Shown: in pieces, positions 1 to 10,849 of the stretch
Layout of the letters: the number at the start of each line of letters is the position of its first letter
How positions within the stretch are numbered: position 1 is the first letter of the stretch
Translations under genes and position numbers: made by a program
Source: Anadara kagoshimensis
Lineage: Eukaryota > Mollusca > Bivalvia > Arcoida > Arcidae
Assembly: GCA_021292105.1 (NCBI GenBank)
Contig: CM037869.1
Location: 7,066,204-7,130,203, forward strand
Reading direction: 5' to 3'
DNA length: 64,000 nt
Notes under the pieces: generated by a model
Database searches by the model: none
Told to the model about the DNA's origin: nothing
What the model saw: the letters and a program-made list of their open reading frames with translations, nothing else

Positions 1-1
1 T

Positions 2-1429
2 GCATTTCTCAATCCTTTTACAATCTTTGACGCAACTGACGCTGTGTTAGAGGTACGAGATAGAGAAGCAAATCTAGCGAAATCAATTGTTGATCGTGAG
101 AAACTAGCCGTTGTATCGAAGTATCTTCCTCGACTTAAAAAATTCGGTAATCAACTTCAACCGAAGATAAAAGTAATGGCAAGTAAATTCCCTAGTATTA
201 ATAAATTAGTTAGGAAAGCAATGCGTCTTAACGTAACAGAACAAGATATTACTAAACTTTCATCTGCCTTTCTCAAAGAATATGACTCACATCGCCCTGC
301 TTTTGAAACTTCTACAATTAATGAATATGAGTCTTTACTGAGTGAAATTATTGACGAGTTATGTAACATAATTTACAAAGGAAGTTCACTGGCATCAGCT
401 GTAGCACAAGGGGTTGTTGCGTCTGAAGACACATGTTTAGCCACAAAGCTAGATGTCAGAAACTTAATGGGACTTTATAGAGATATGTATGATAAACAGG
501 ATTCTCTATTTCATGCCTTTGCTTCTGCTATAAGAACTACTATTGCTCGACAGAATGCTGCAAAGATCGAGGATATTTCCAGAAAAATGACTATGGGAGA
601 GTTTGAGATTTCAGAAACTAATTACAGAATGGCAGCACTCGAAATCATTGTAAACGCAGAAGTCAATACATTGTTTCTTATTCGTGATGCGTGTACCTTA
701 CTGGAATACAAAAACGCCGGTGTTACTCCGGAATATTGTAAAACTGCCATTGATAATCCAGTAGCTGGTTTATATAGCAATATGGTGATATCTTCAAAGT
801 TTGATAAAGACATGTGTGAGAGTGATCTTATTGAGAAATTTGTTTATATTCCGGCACAACAGCAGTCCGTTACTTCAAAAATACCACAAGGAACTATCGA
901 TTTAACTAGTCTATATCGTGGGTATGAAACTGCGTTTCAAATTCCCAATAACCAATGGTTAGTTGATAACAAATGGATTTATGAGAATGAGAAGAACAAG
1001 ATGATAGTTTTAAAGACGTTTCAATTATTTGTTCCTCATGATTTGAATTCTACTATTAATGTCAAGTCAACGATGAGATATTTATCACAAAATATTATAA
1101 AACCTGGAGGAAAGGTTTACTATTTTAACACTCCTAATTTATATCAGTATAATTTTCGGTACAGTCAGGGAGATGTATTTTGTTCTATGCCGACATTATC
1201 TAGGACTCCGTACGAATTACAGTCATGTCCAAAGCTTCCTCCAATTTGCATTTTATCTAGTGGAGACACAATTAACTCGGCTGCATATCCCTCTGTTTAT
1301 TCCAAGTTTGGAATTAAATTATCGACTGTCGGGAAAATACAAGAACCAAACCCGATAACAGACTTTTTCTTGATGGCTTTTGTCAAAATATGTATGATTG
1401 ATCCAGTAATAGGAATTAAAAACAAATAA
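2..1429 (+). CDS. Unknown conserved-looking protein, 3' part
   Basis: The reading frame is open from base 2, so the gene starts left of the window; the first possible start inside it is only a GTG at 44. The visible 475 residues are mostly helical-looking in the first half (many K/E/L-rich stretches). The second half is beta-like, with proline and tyrosine (around YYFNTPNLYQYNFRY). I see no signal peptide, membrane segment or catalytic motif. Intronless over 1.4 kb, it is probably a last exon. It ends just before a cysteine-rich tail in another frame (1443-1601), and the junction is A-rich (AAAAAC, AAATAAATT). The tail was therefore probably part of the same protein before an indel. Function unknown. 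Confidence 0.55.
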   Translation, partial: AFLNPFTIFDATDAVLEVRDREANLAKSIVDREKLAVVSKYLPRLKKFGNQLQPKIKVMASKFPSINKLVRKAMRLNVTEQDITKLSSAFLKEYDSHRPAFETSTINEYESLLSEIIDELCNIIYKGSSLASAVAQGVVASEDTCLATKLDVRNLMGLYRDMYDKQDSLFHAFASAIRTTIARQNAAKIEDISRKMTMGEFEISETNYRMAALEIIVNAEVNTLFLIRDACTLLEYKNAGVTPEYCKTAIDNPVAGLYSNMVISSKFDKDMCESDLIEKFVYIPAQQQSVTSKIPQGTIDLTSLYRGYETAFQIPNNQWLVDNKWIYENEKNKMIVLKTFQLFVPHDLNSTINVKSTMRYLSQNIIKPGGKVYYFNTPNLYQYNFRYSQGDVFCSMPTLSRTPYELQSCPKLPPICILSSGDTINSAAYPSVYSKFGIKLSTVGKIQEPNPITDFFLMAFVKICMIDPVIGIKNK

Positions 1430-1442
1430 ATTAAAAAGTAAA

Positions 1443-1601
1443 ATGAAGTCAAAACATTCTGTCTTGGAGAAATCAAACTGGAAACCAGCTACATGTTGTG
1501 GGAAATTAAATCAGTACTATGATATTTCTAGTACAAGTGAAAAGTGCAGACCCTGTCCAAATGGGTCTACTCCGAGAGTTGGAGGATACTACTGTGAATA
1601 A
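1443..1601 (+). CDS. Cysteine-rich tail, probably the frameshifted end of the preceding gene
   Basis: A short frame of 52 residues with the pattern CC...YY...C..CP.GSTPR.GGYYC just before the stop. The spacing recalls small disulfide-rich C-terminal modules of secreted or membrane proteins (GCC2/GCC3 or TNFR-like), but it is too short to assign. It lies in a different frame from the upstream ORF, 14 bases after that ORF's stop. I read it as the true C-terminus of that protein displaced by an indel in the A-rich junction. An AATAAATAATATT stretch about 25 bases downstream could serve as poly(A) signal. Confidence 0.4.
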   Translation: MKSKHSVLEKSNWKPATCCGKLNQYYDISSTSEKCRPCPNGSTPRVGGYYCE

Positions 1602-1904
1602 ATAGACAAAATCTATTGTAATTTAAATAAATAATATTAAATATATTTATATTTTTATTGATAATATATACATGTAAGGGTTGTTGATAAAGACGCTTAA
1701 TTTTAATCTAGTCACGTTTTATAGAACACTGCATGTTATACAAGTGGAAGGTTGGGTTCGTTATAAAATGAAACATAAACATAATATAGGGATAAATTCA
1801 TTTGCAGGAGCAAAAAACTGATTATAATTGTAAAAAAACAAACGGATTCTGAACAAAATATATTGAAAATACGATCAACAAAATGTTAGTTTTTGGTAAT
1901 ACGT

Positions 1905-2164
1905 GTATTACACATTATACCAGTTTTAATTTTACAGCACTAGACGGCCGTTTCGGAATACAATTCCTCAGCAGTAGTGCTTGGACCAAAATTATTTTGA
2001 AGATGTTGAAAAGCTACCCAAATGACCAAAATATATTTTACCAAATTAAGCTAAGGAAATACTTTGCATGAGGGAGTATACCTTAGTTTTTGAGAAATTT
2101 CAAATTTTAACTTGCAGCAAATTTAGACAATTATAGTATATTTCTGACAATAATACGAAATTAT
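1905..2164 (-). repeat. Hammerhead-type repeat, copy A
   Basis: About 260 bp nearly identical to 12,155-12,415 and recognisable, inverted, at 53,534-53,705. The shared block runs from TATACCAG to TTTCTGACAATAATACGAA. Its minus strand carries a hammerhead ribozyme fold (see 1936-1981). Repeats of this kind are known as retrozymes or as the pseudo-LTRs of Penelope-like elements; no RT is seen nearby. About 300 bases before it (1602-1904) hold nothing I recognise. Confidence 0.7.
1936..1981 (-). ncRNA. Type I hammerhead ribozyme, core-mutated
   Basis: On the minus strand: stem I AGCACTA/TAGTGCT, core CTGCTGA, stem II GGAAT-TGT-ATTCC, GAAA, then stem III ACGGCCGT and cleavage base C. All helices pair perfectly, but the invariant CUGANGA box reads CUGCUGA. 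The A-to-C change at a conserved core position should abolish or cripple cleavage. Compare the intact copy at 12,179-12,224. Confidence 0.75.
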
Positions 2165-2626
2165 TGCCTACTGAGTTTCCATCAAACAATCGGTATACCA
2201 ATGGGCTTGCTGAATTGTTTCTTTATTCTTATAAAGCAGAATTTATGCAGACCATTGCTAAATTTGGACAGAGGAACGTCGCCTAATCAATCAACTCCTC
2301 ATACAAATATGATATTCTGTCTCTAAATATTCCTAAATTTTGAGACTATGTGCATGTCATCTGTCCTATTGAGATTAAAATAGAAAATACGAGTGATTGT
2401 TGAAGTACTGTCTTATTTTTAGACTTGAACCTCAATGACGCCCACTAAAGGCTACATTTGATGGCTGTATGACAAACGTGATGACTTTATTTATTTTGTT
2501 TTTTAACTTTTTCTTTCTCTGCAGCGATATTTATGCTTCTCTTGCTTATAGTACATTTGTTTCACAATACACTATGGAAGAGCGTGTTCCCATTAATGCA
2601 ACTAAGCAATCTGCTTACAAATAAAT
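2165..2626. other. No gene seen
   Basis: AT-rich sequence with short frames only; nothing recognisable. Confidence 0.5.
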
Positions 2627-2902
2627 TGTTAAGTTTTATGACTCTCATCACAATATTGTTGATAAGTATGATTGATTACACTTGATATATTTGACGTCCA
2701 GTAGTTGCATGTTCATTTCGCTCAATTTTGATTTCATGTGTGGCGGGTGTAGCGAGCTAAACTAGAGGTATTTACCCTTCCGAAGTATCAAACCACACTT
2801 CCCTGGTGGCAATTCACGTGTTTTAACCTAATTGACAGTTTTAAAGTTTTTACCTTGTTTCTGGATTTTCATTTATACATGGATTAATAAGTTTGATTTT
2901 TA
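2627..2902 (+). repeat. Dispersed SINE-like repeat, copy 1 (diverged)
   Basis: Same family as 3609-3806, 10,771-10,830, 36,907-37,220 (minus) and 40,277-40,594. Shared landmarks are TTATG..TCATCACA.TATTGTTGATAAG, TGTGGCGGGTGTAGC, a hairpin module, CTTCCCTGGTGG, TTTGTTTCTGGATT and the end TTTGATTTTTAATT. In this copy the hairpin reads GGTATTT...GAAGTATC, with changes on both arms that keep pairing using G-U pairs. Confidence 0.7.
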
Positions 2903-2906
2903 ATTA

Positions 2907-3608
2907 AATGCATTTGTATATAAGTGGTATAGATGCCGTTCAACCAAAATACCACAACCACACCAGGGGGAGGGGTACTTAGTATCAATTTGTGTTTCAT
3001 GTTTTATAGATATGTCTTCACCGTCTCCCTAAAATAAACTTAAACGAGACAGATACGCATCAAGAAGCGTTTATATGCTGATAATAACGATCTAAAAAGG
3101 TGATATTAGCATAAACTAGGACATAGTATCTATGAATTTCGTTCGAACGACAAGTCGAAGGTAACCAGCTTTCATTACAGTGTTTGTGAAAGTACACAAA
3201 CAACATGTTACCGGTTCATGTCAAAACACAACCCCTAAAGTCAATGTTAAGTTTAAATTTTACTTTATGTCCATTTCTTTCTTTTTGGTTTGGGATTTGA
3301 TTTTAAGATAATAGTAGTTATAAATGCATTCGCTACTATGACACCTCCCCAAAATAAACTTCAACAACAAAACAGACGCTTATCTAGTTGTTATACGCTA
3401 ATGTTGATTTTATATGGCCGGACCAAATAAATTACATGATGTTTTTAAATGAGCTCCCATCTGGTTCAATCAACATAATTTTATTTGGTAATTGTGGAAT
3501 GCTCAGAAAAAATCTACCATATTCTAAATTGTAGCGGCTGAAAATAAATTTTGAAAATATTAAATCTAAAATAAATTAATAAATGATTAACGTAAATCTC
3601 ATTTAATT
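2907..3608. other. No gene seen
   Basis: AT-rich. Two imperfect copies of a segment containing CC(T/A)AAATAAACTT followed by ACGC and a T-rich tail occur near 3025-3120 and 3345-3420, suggesting an old duplication. No coding signal. Confidence 0.4.
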
Positions 3609-3806
3609 CCATGATCCTTTCACACAATTTTGATTACACATGTGGCGGGTGTAGCTAGTTAAACAGGAGGTGCTTACCCTTCCGGAGCACCCGGCCTCAC
3701 TTCCCTGGTGAAAGTTCACGTGTCTAAACTAACTTGTCAGTTCCAAAGTTTTTACTTTGCTTCTGGATTGTGATTCGGACATGGATTTGTATGTTTGTTT
3801 TTGATT
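3609..3806 (+). repeat. Dispersed SINE-like repeat, copy 2 (3' part)
   Basis: Contains CACACAATTTTGATTACAC, GGCGGGTGTAGCTAG, the perfect hairpin GGTGCT-TACCCTTCCGG-AGCACC, CACTTCCCTGGTG and the conserved end TATGTTTGTTTTTGAT. It lacks about 110 bases of the 5' end seen in the 40.3 kb copy. Confidence 0.75.
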
Positions 3807-4277
3807 AAAAGACAAAAAATCTTTAAATGCTGACATGAATTATGTAAAAAAAAAATAAATAAATCTAACCGGAATTCGGTAATTAAATCAGAAATACATA
3901 GATAGCATCTACTCATATTTAGAAAAAGACTTTACATAAACAAGTGTAATAGCTAAACTTACGAGAAATCGCCTATCTGGCATACCAGGCTCAAAGTGCA
4001 GTTACTGCAAGTGGACTCTACAGCTAGTCTGTATTCTTCAATAGAAATCCCTGCAAATGTATCTTATATATATATATATTATAAACTCATATAATTCTAG
4101 AACTTTAATTCGTCTTAATCGTACCGAGTGATCTACAATATATATCGTATTGACATAAAGCGCGTGCAAAATAAACGTATTGACATGAAGCGCGTAACGG
4201 TGTTCCAGACGTACGAGGAAATCACAGATTAACAGACAGTATAATTTTTTTCCAACATATAGTCCGGCTGCTTTGCG
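3807..4277. other. Upstream region with a 20-bp direct repeat
   Basis: Contains a short TA microsatellite (about 4064-4078). CGTATTGACATRAAGCGCGT appears at about 4147 and 4174, just 5' of the Crypton-like ORF, and may be part of that element's promoter. Otherwise featureless. Confidence 0.35.
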
Positions 4278-4831
4278 ATGGCTGAACGTCGTAGATTTGC
4301 GACCCTGTCAGAAGAATCAAAGGGCTTAATTTTAGTTTCGGTGGATACTGAAATCACTAAGGGAGCTACTAATACGGCAGTTAAGGCGTTAAGGAAATAT
4401 TTGTTTGAAAAGCAGTTGCCATCAGATTTTGAAACATTTGATAAACAGCAACTAGATGGACATCTTATACATTTTTATATAGAAATGCGCAACAAAAATG
4501 GGCAGATGTATGAAAAAATCCACCTTAATTTCATAAAGACATGGAAATCAGAGGCATCTTGAAAAACTACGCCCAAATGACAGGATTAACATTGTTAAAG
4601 GCGATGATTTTAAAACTAGTACAAAGCCATTCAAATGCAAACAAACAATTTAAGCGAAACGGTTTGGCTGTCGTTGACCATCATCCACCAATCACTCATG
4701 GTGATCTAGAGAAGGCATACACTTATCTGTGTATGGATAATCTCGAGTACTCCCAGTTGTTGCAATACAAAGGAAATTTGATTTATTCACCACGTCTGGT
4801 TTTCATTGTTGGTCTTCATGATGTAAATTGA
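4278..4831 (+). pseudogene. Crypton/KIAA1958-like recombinase-derived N-terminal fragment
   Basis: The first frame (94 residues, start MAERRRFATLSEES) has the organisation of the N-terminal domain of Crypton-derived tyrosine recombinase proteins (KIAA1958/ZMYM/QRICH1-like): a run of helices with FEKQLPSDFETFDKQQLDG and an IHFYIEMR block. It breaks near 4545. A short middle section continues in another frame (INIVKGDDFKTS), and the last part returns in the frame of 4541-4831 (AVVDHHPPITHGDLEKAY). That gives at least two frameshifts and no catalytic recombinase domain afterwards. Family assignment is from memory of motif order. Confidence 0.6.
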
Positions 4832-5687
4832 ATACCACCCACCCCACCCCCTTACAAATGTCTTCCGATCAATAATTGATCTTAAATGCAGTCTTTTAAT
4901 AAAAATTTTCTCTTCATGATTATGATAATATGGAATTAAGCCGCGCGCGTGTGTGTGAGAGAGAGCGAGAGACAGAGAATATAAAAAAATATGAAAAGTA
5001 AAAAAAATAGCATGCCAAAAATAATATAGAGTAATTTATGGAAGAGAGAGAGAGAGATTGCATCCAATATTTGACAATACGAGTTTTTATAATAATGCTA
5101 ATGGGATATCTCCTCAATTCGTCATACAAAACAAAGTTGGGCGTAGTTTGTTTAAGACTTAAAATCAATTTACAAAAACGTAAGTGCACTTTTTCTATAA
5201 CATCCAAGTTTCCAAAACCCCAAACTTCACAACTATACACTAAAATGGGTACTACAATTAAATCAAGTTGACAGTCTATAGATAAGTTAAACCTTCTGGG
5301 TTTTTTTTCAAACGCCATACATTGTTGCCTATTCGGCTAAATATTTTTTAGTATTAATAAAAGAACCATACCTAGTAAATACAATACCCAGATACGTATT
5401 CATTAACAATTTCTAGTGTATCATCATTAAATCACAAAATCAATATTTAGTTTTTTTACCTTTAGTAAAAATTACAACCTTGGTTTTGTTAACATTAACA
5501 TTTAATTCAATTGTGAACAATATCCAGAAAAACAGTTTAGCTGTTGTTTGAGTTCAGATGAGTTCATCTGCGTACAACAATAAAAACATTTTTAATATGT
5601 TGATAAATTGTCTTCTATTTCATTTGAAAGAGAAGATAGGCCAGACACATTATTACTAGTGAAAAAGTCCTGTAAATCGTTGAGGTA

Positions 5688-7058
5688 CACTCACAGGTCA
5701 AAAGTGTTTCCGCACAATGGCCGCCATTGTTTTTCTTAAAACAACATTTCAAAACTGCAAAGTTGAATATCAGGGAAATAAGAAAACTATGACGATTTCT
5801 TACCTCAGTATTTGGAAATGGATCCATTTGCCCTAAATACTTGACGGATTCTGTTTGGAATAGAGGCATACAATGATCGGATATAAGTTAAACTGATGGA
5901 GGCCCAGATTTCAGTAGCAGCATCAACCAGTTGTTGTCTGTTCCTAATGTTGTGCGCTCTTCTCTGCAGCCTGATTTTCATATACCTCCAAACATTTTCT
6001 ATTATATTTATGTCTGGACTTTGCGCAGGCCATAACATTGTAGGTATAGAGTTTGTCTCTTTGAAATGCATAGTATGCCGAGACCGGTGGGGGGTGGCAT
6101 TGTCATCTTGGAATATCCAGGGGCGGTTTTCAAAAACTTTAGCAACAACTGGCCACAGATTTTCGTCCAAGATAGTAGTATACTTTTCTGAATTAATGTT
6201 GCCATCTACTGCTACCAAAGTCCCTACACCATCGTAGGTGATACACCCCCAAAACATTACACTTGTAACTACCTGGGGGGTTCCATAACTGCTTTCACCA
6301 AGACAGTATGATGACCATTTTTCACATTCTTTGCGCCACACATGACACGTACCACTCTTGCCCAATACAATCTGAGTCTCGTCTGAAAATATAACTCTAT
6401 TCCAGTAGCTATTGACAGTTTTATGAAGCTGAGACCGACACCATGCCCTCCTCCTGAAACGGTTAGTCCTCGATATAATAGTTTTCTTTTTTACTATCCT
6501 TCTTTCGTATCCATAAAATGCCAAACGTCTTTTTACGGTTGATTCGCTTAATTTTACTGGTGTTGATTCATTATAAGTGTTTGTAATTTCCTTTAAAGTT
6601 TTCCTCCGATTTGTTTTCACTACACGTAAAATCTGCTTGTCAACTCGGTCATTGTATTTTGTTGGCCTTCCACTTCTACTTTCGTTTTCAACGTAACCTC
6701 TTTGTCCGTACCGTTTTAGAAATTTGTGAACTGTAGAAGGATTAATTTTCAAGGTCTCATCAATCTTTCGCCCACTGAAACCATCCTCGCTACAAGTTAA
6801 AATAGTTTGTTTCGTCTCGACTGACAGTTGTTTCCTGCGCTCAGCCATTGTTGCTAGCAGACGACATATAAACAAAAGAGAGATAACTCTAACAAAATTT
6901 TATAACCGGTGATCGCGGAAAAACCATCCGTTATAACCCTGAAAATTTTGCACGCTTCCGTTCGATATTAAATGCATTTTAGTGAAAAGTCAGATGTGAA
7001 TCGGGTGCAGAATTTTTTTTGGCGGCCATTGTGCGGAAACACTTTTGACCTGTGAGTG
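5688..7058 (-). mobile_element. Complete Tc1/mariner-type element (TIR 38 bp, TA target)
   Basis: Perfect 38-bp terminal inverted repeats (5688-5725 and 7021-7058, starting CACTCACAGGTCAAAAG) flank a 1371-bp unit, and both sides have the TA dinucleotide (5686-5687, 7059-7060). It carries one uninterrupted transposase ORF. The insertion disrupts the RT of an older minus-strand LINE. Perfect TIRs and an open ORF suggest a recent, possibly active copy. Confidence 0.93.
5805..6848 (-). CDS. Tc1-like DD34E transposase, intact
   Basis: 347 residues from MAERRK, chosen because homologous-looking Tc1 ORFs (including the one at 62 kb) begin here; nine more codons are open upstream. An N-terminal HTH (about residues 5-55, ending VHKFLKRYGQRG) and a second, GRP-linked HTH bind the element ends. 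The catalytic triad is visible: IFSDET, FQDDNATPHRS and PDINIIENVW, with exactly 34 residues between the second D and the E. It performs TA-targeted cut-and-paste transposition in the nucleus. No frameshift or stop, unlike its relative at 61,956-62,997. Confidence 0.92.
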   Translation of the reverse strand: MAERRKQLSVETKQTILTCSEDGFSGRKIDETLKINPSTVHKFLKRYGQRGYVENESRSGRPTKYNDRVDKQILRVVKTNRRKTLKEITNTYNESTPVKLSESTVKRRLAFYGYERRIVKKKTIISRTNRFRRRAWCRSQLHKTVNSYWNRVIFSDETQIVLGKSGTCHVWRKECEKWSSYCLGESSYGTPQVVTSVMFWGCITYDGVGTLVAVDGNINSEKYTTILDENLWPVVAKVFENRPWIFQDDNATPHRSRHTMHFKETNSIPTMLWPAQSPDINIIENVWRYMKIRLQRRAHNIRNRQQLVDAATEIWASISLTYIRSLYASIPNRIRQVFRANGSISKY

Positions 7059-8912
7059 TATATGGAAAACAAAAACGGGGATAAATTTTCCCCTTGGCGA
7101 ACACCCATTTCACACATGAAAAAATCAGAATATTGGCCATTATAACAAATATTCGACTTAATACCTTTATACATATTCATTAAAACTTTTAAACATTTAC
7201 CATTTATATTGTTACAGATTAATTTTGCCATAATGCTATCCTCCACACTTTATCAAATGCAGACTCAAAATCCACAATACAGTTTCTTTTTCATACATTT
7301 TAACAATTCAAAAATATTATATAATACAAAAATGTTATCTATAGTTTGGTATTGTTTCTAAATCCAGCTTGGTTTTCAGCCAATAACTAAACGCTGTCGG
7401 CATAACTATTCAATCTATTACACAGTACAGACGTAAATAATTTATCGATACAGCTGAGTAAAGTTAAAGGTCTATAGGTTTTACATGTATTAATATCACC
7501 TTTTTACATATTAGTTTAATATTACCTATTATTCAAGATTCGAGTATAATACCAGTGTCAAACACAACATTAAATAGCTTTACATATAAAGGTAACATAA
7601 CATGAACACTGTTAATTATATATTCATTTAAAAAATGATCATAACCTGGTGCTTTGTTATTTTTCAACAGTTTAACAGACGATAAAATTTCGTCTTCTGT
7701 AATAGTACCATTAACATAAGCGTTAATATTTATATCATCAGTAAAATCAACATTATTGACACTAGTATCATTACAGTCAGAGTTTAAACCCTTAAAAAAT
7801 TAAAAAAAAAATCAGTTACAGATAAATTTCATTTAGGTGTCCTTTTATTCAATTAGTTTAATAGTTTCCAATACTGTTTTGGATCCGTGGACGTAAGCGT
7901 TTTTTATTTGACTTTTAAATTGTCTCTCCGCTCCTGTATACTCCTGTTCATGACCTTTTTGTAATGTTTTTCATCGTCTACCATCTTTTTATATAAACTT
8001 TTTGATTTTCTACAATTCTTACGTGCTACCTTAAAATCATAATTAAACTATTCTTTATATTTAACATTACCAACCTTTTTTGAAACATATTTATTAAAAG
8101 TACCAAGTGTGTTCTTTGCAGCTGTTAATAAAATGTTTGATATAGCGTCATTAATATTATTAATTTTATCAACAGTATTTGCATCCACATATAAATCATT
8201 ATATACAATTTGTAGTTTCATAGTCAATATTTTCAGTAAAAACCCAGCCTTGGCAACATCCCAATGTCAAATCGATTCTACTTTCGGTACAGTAGTTTCT
8301 ACTTTTTCACTTACAATAGGCTTGGCTATCAATTCGCAAACCATTGGCTAACGTACATCAGAATATAATTTACTCAACTCAAAAATGCGAAAATTATTTA
8401 CGTGTTAAAAAATTCTACATTACTGACAAAATAATCTATAACGGTGTTCTTTACAGTAGTGTAATTACCAACACCACGGTCTTCACCAATACGACCATTT
8501 AAAATATACTTATTATTTGATTTACAAAAATTTGTGCCATCAGATAACTAGTCAATATCAGATTCATCAATTGCTAATTCAAATTCATTCAGTTCATGAA
8601 CTTCAAAATAATCCTTTAGATCTGACACTCTATAATTAAAATCTCCAGTTAAACATACATATATTTACTTGAAAAACTTAAATATTAATTTTCCATTTCA
8701 TTTACAGCTTCATTTGAAGTATAAAGTGTACCTTCTGGTGGTATATATACAATACCAAAAATTAAATCATCATCAACATTCATCACATAACCTGACAATT
8801 TAAACCAAAGTACATACTTACAGTCAGTAGCTATAGGATGTAAGCAATCCGATAACTAAACGTTTTCTTATATCCAGGAATAATCCCTCCTGTAACGCAT
8901 TTTGAAACAAGT

Positions 8913-9495
8913 TTGTCATTCTTCAACGAAAAGTTCGAAGAAAATACGACAGTTACCACAAAAATGAGTAGCAAAATTAATAAAATAGAAAGTGATTCTG
9001 AAATATTGTTTACAGAAACACAGGATCTTAAACATGAACTTTTGGAATTAAAAACAAACTATGCAACTCTTAAAGATAAAACTGTTGAACTACAAGCTAG
9101 GAGTATGCGAGATAATCTCATTTCTTCGGGAATAAACGAGACCAACGAGGAGGATGCTGAAAACGTTCTAAACGACTTTTTATACACAAAAATGGGAATT
9201 CCTAACATTGCATTCCACCGGGTCCATCGAATCGGAAAAAAATACTCGGTAAAAGCAGACCTATTGTCGCAAAACTTGTGAATTATAAAGATAGAGAACT
9301 GTTAGGAAAACGGCTAAAGTGGCATTAAATGATAAAGATTGTAAACAAAACGGCGTGAACGAACAATTCCCCAAGGAGGTAAATGAAAAACGTCGAAAAT
9401 TATATCCTTATTAAAAAACGGCTAAACAACAAAAGAAACTAGAAAAACAAAAAATACACCCTCCCAAAAACCCATCGGATCAAATATTTAAATAG
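8913..9495 (+). pseudogene. LINE ORF1-like RNA-binding protein fragment
   Basis: Coiled-coil-like N-part (heptads in residues about 15-60), then the L1-type ORF1 RRM-like signature (QARSMRDNL.SSGI, FHRVHRIGKK). A frameshift near 9265 moves the rest (AKLVNYKDREL..., KEVNEKRRKLYP) into another frame. This is L1-type ORF1 chaperone material, but on the plus strand head-to-head with the minus-strand ORF2 at 4.9-8.9 kb. Confidence 0.65.
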
Positions 9496-9539
9496 GAGGT
9501 GCACATCTACATTATATCACAAAGATTGTGAGAAACATT

Positions 9540-9670
9540 CATGAAAATCCATTGAAGGGTTTAGGAGGAGTTGCGGATAAGAGATAGGTACCCTTAGGTG
9601 TAACGGAAGGACGGACGGACGGACACCCCTATCACTATATACTCCCCACTTTTTAAGCGGGGGTATAATT
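9540..9670 (+). repeat. Element end with hairpin and GGAC repeat
   Basis: Contains GGACGGACGGACGGAC followed by an imperfect inverted repeat TATACTCCCC...GGGGGTATA ending at about 9668. This layout matches the 3' end of the Helentron-like element at 14.2 kb (GGACGGAC then a palindrome). Probably the right end of another such element. Confidence 0.4.
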
Positions 9671-9689
9671 AAACCTAAGTCTGAAATAT

Positions 9690-10347
9690 GTTCCCTACAA
9701 CATGTTGCTATAGTTGATTATATTACTGCATCACCATACCCATCTGCCATGTCCTGTTCACAAGTTACATCTGATGAAGGATTTGTCTCTCATTCATTAG
9801 ACCTAGATATACAGGTTGAGTTTGGTAATATTACTGAACAAACTCAAGAACAATTTAAACATTTTTTTTTAGATAATTGGAAAGGTGCTTTTTCAACTGG
9901 ACCATTAGACATAGGTAACACCAACCTCGTTCAACATAAGATTGAGTTGACTGATAACACTCCTTTTAAAATGCCTACCGTAGAATTCCACCAGGTATGT
10001 ATGATGAGGTGCGTCAACACGTCAAAGATATGTTGGATGCAGGTGTTATTAGGAAGACAGATAGCCCTTACTCATCAAATGTGGTTTTGGTAAGAAAGTC
10101 TAATCGTAGTCTCCGATTTTGTTTGGATATGCGTCGTTTGAATTCAGTAACACTCAAAGATAGTTATAATTTACCTCGATTTGATGACGTCATTGATACT
10201 TTGAGTGGTGCAAAGTACTTTTTAAAGCTTGACTTAAGATCGGGGTATTGGCAAGTAGAAATTAGAGAACAAGATAAAGAAAAGACAGCCTTCACGGTAG
10301 GTAAGTTAGGATCTTTTGAATGTGTACGCATGTCTTTTGGATTGATT
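9690..10347 (+). pseudogene. Gypsy-type reverse transcriptase fragment
   Basis: Two overlapping frames (9749-10,000 and 9997-10,345) give the linker and first third of a Gypsy RT: VQHKIELTDNTPFK, MLDAGVIRKTDSPYSSN, VVLVRKSNRSLRFCLDMR, LNSVT, YFLKLDLRSGYWQVE and FECVRMSFGL. Coding similarity stops abruptly at about 10,347, before the YxDD box. A frameshift lies near 9990. It is a truncated relic unrelated in orientation or position to the complete Gypsy at 23 kb. Confidence 0.8.
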
Positions 10348-10770
10348 ATGCATCATAATTTTTTCCGGTATTTAGAAACATACCATATTCCACTGTGCCA
10401 GTGTTTTCTCTTGGTCTCGAAATATTTGCCAGAGATTTTGCCACTATGTGGATATTTTGGCAGTATATGTCTCACTGTTGTTTTTGATATTTATATACCA
10501 TGAAAATTTAAAAATAAAATAAAAACATGTGATATAATATGAAATTCAAAATAAGTAATTAACTAGGCCTCACTTGCTAATAAAATCTGCTATATGCCCA
10601 TTCATGTCCAATAATGTGATGTCATGGGATGCATTTCATCATATTTTAGATTGTGCCAAGTCAGTGTTACAGTTAGATATCTTGGATATATGATGCATAT
10701 CAAATGGCATAATGTTAAAATAAAATACAATCTGGTTTTTTTAAAATTTATGTATTCAGATATTTTTTTA
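10348..10770. other. No gene seen
   Basis: AT-rich sequence following the truncated RT; nothing recognisable. Confidence 0.4.
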
Positions 10771-10830
10771 AAAGTTTTTACTTTGCTTCTGGATTATGAT
10801 TCGGACATGGATTAGTATGTTTGTGTTTGA
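10771..10830 (+). repeat. Dispersed SINE-like repeat, 3' fragment
   Basis: Only the last 60 bases of the family are present: AAAGTTTTTACTTTGCTTC, GATTCGGACATGGATTAGTA, TGTTTGTGTTTGATT. Confidence 0.6.
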
Positions 10831-10849
10831 TTATTTATTTGTATTTATT

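Larger units (their letters stand above)
4920..8890 (-). pseudogene. Decayed LINE ORF2 (endonuclease + RT), interrupted
   Basis: On the minus strand, order is conserved: apurinic endonuclease motifs near 8760-8410 (IPPEG, LTGDFNYR, GRIGEDRGVGNYT, VIDYF), RT palm motifs near 7246-7060 (GVRQGENLSPFLFSIY), RT YADE (from YADD) near 5570, and a C-terminal block at 5318-4980 (PILVYSCEVWGFGN, TPNFVLYDELRRYP). Many stops and frameshifts are present. A Tc1 element (5688-7058) sits exactly between SIY and LNDL of the RT. The endonuclease N-terminus is missing at about 8890, where an oppositely oriented ORF1 fragment abuts. A low-complexity GT/GA tract lies at the 3' end (4940-4975). Confidence 0.75.

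Noticed and set aside
1883-2071. 62-codon ORF and its counterpart at 12,033-12,257
   Set aside because: Lies across the ribozyme repeat; the frame is not conserved between copies.
5038-5271. 77-codon plus-strand ORF
   Set aside because: Antisense of the LINE ORF2 C-terminal block.
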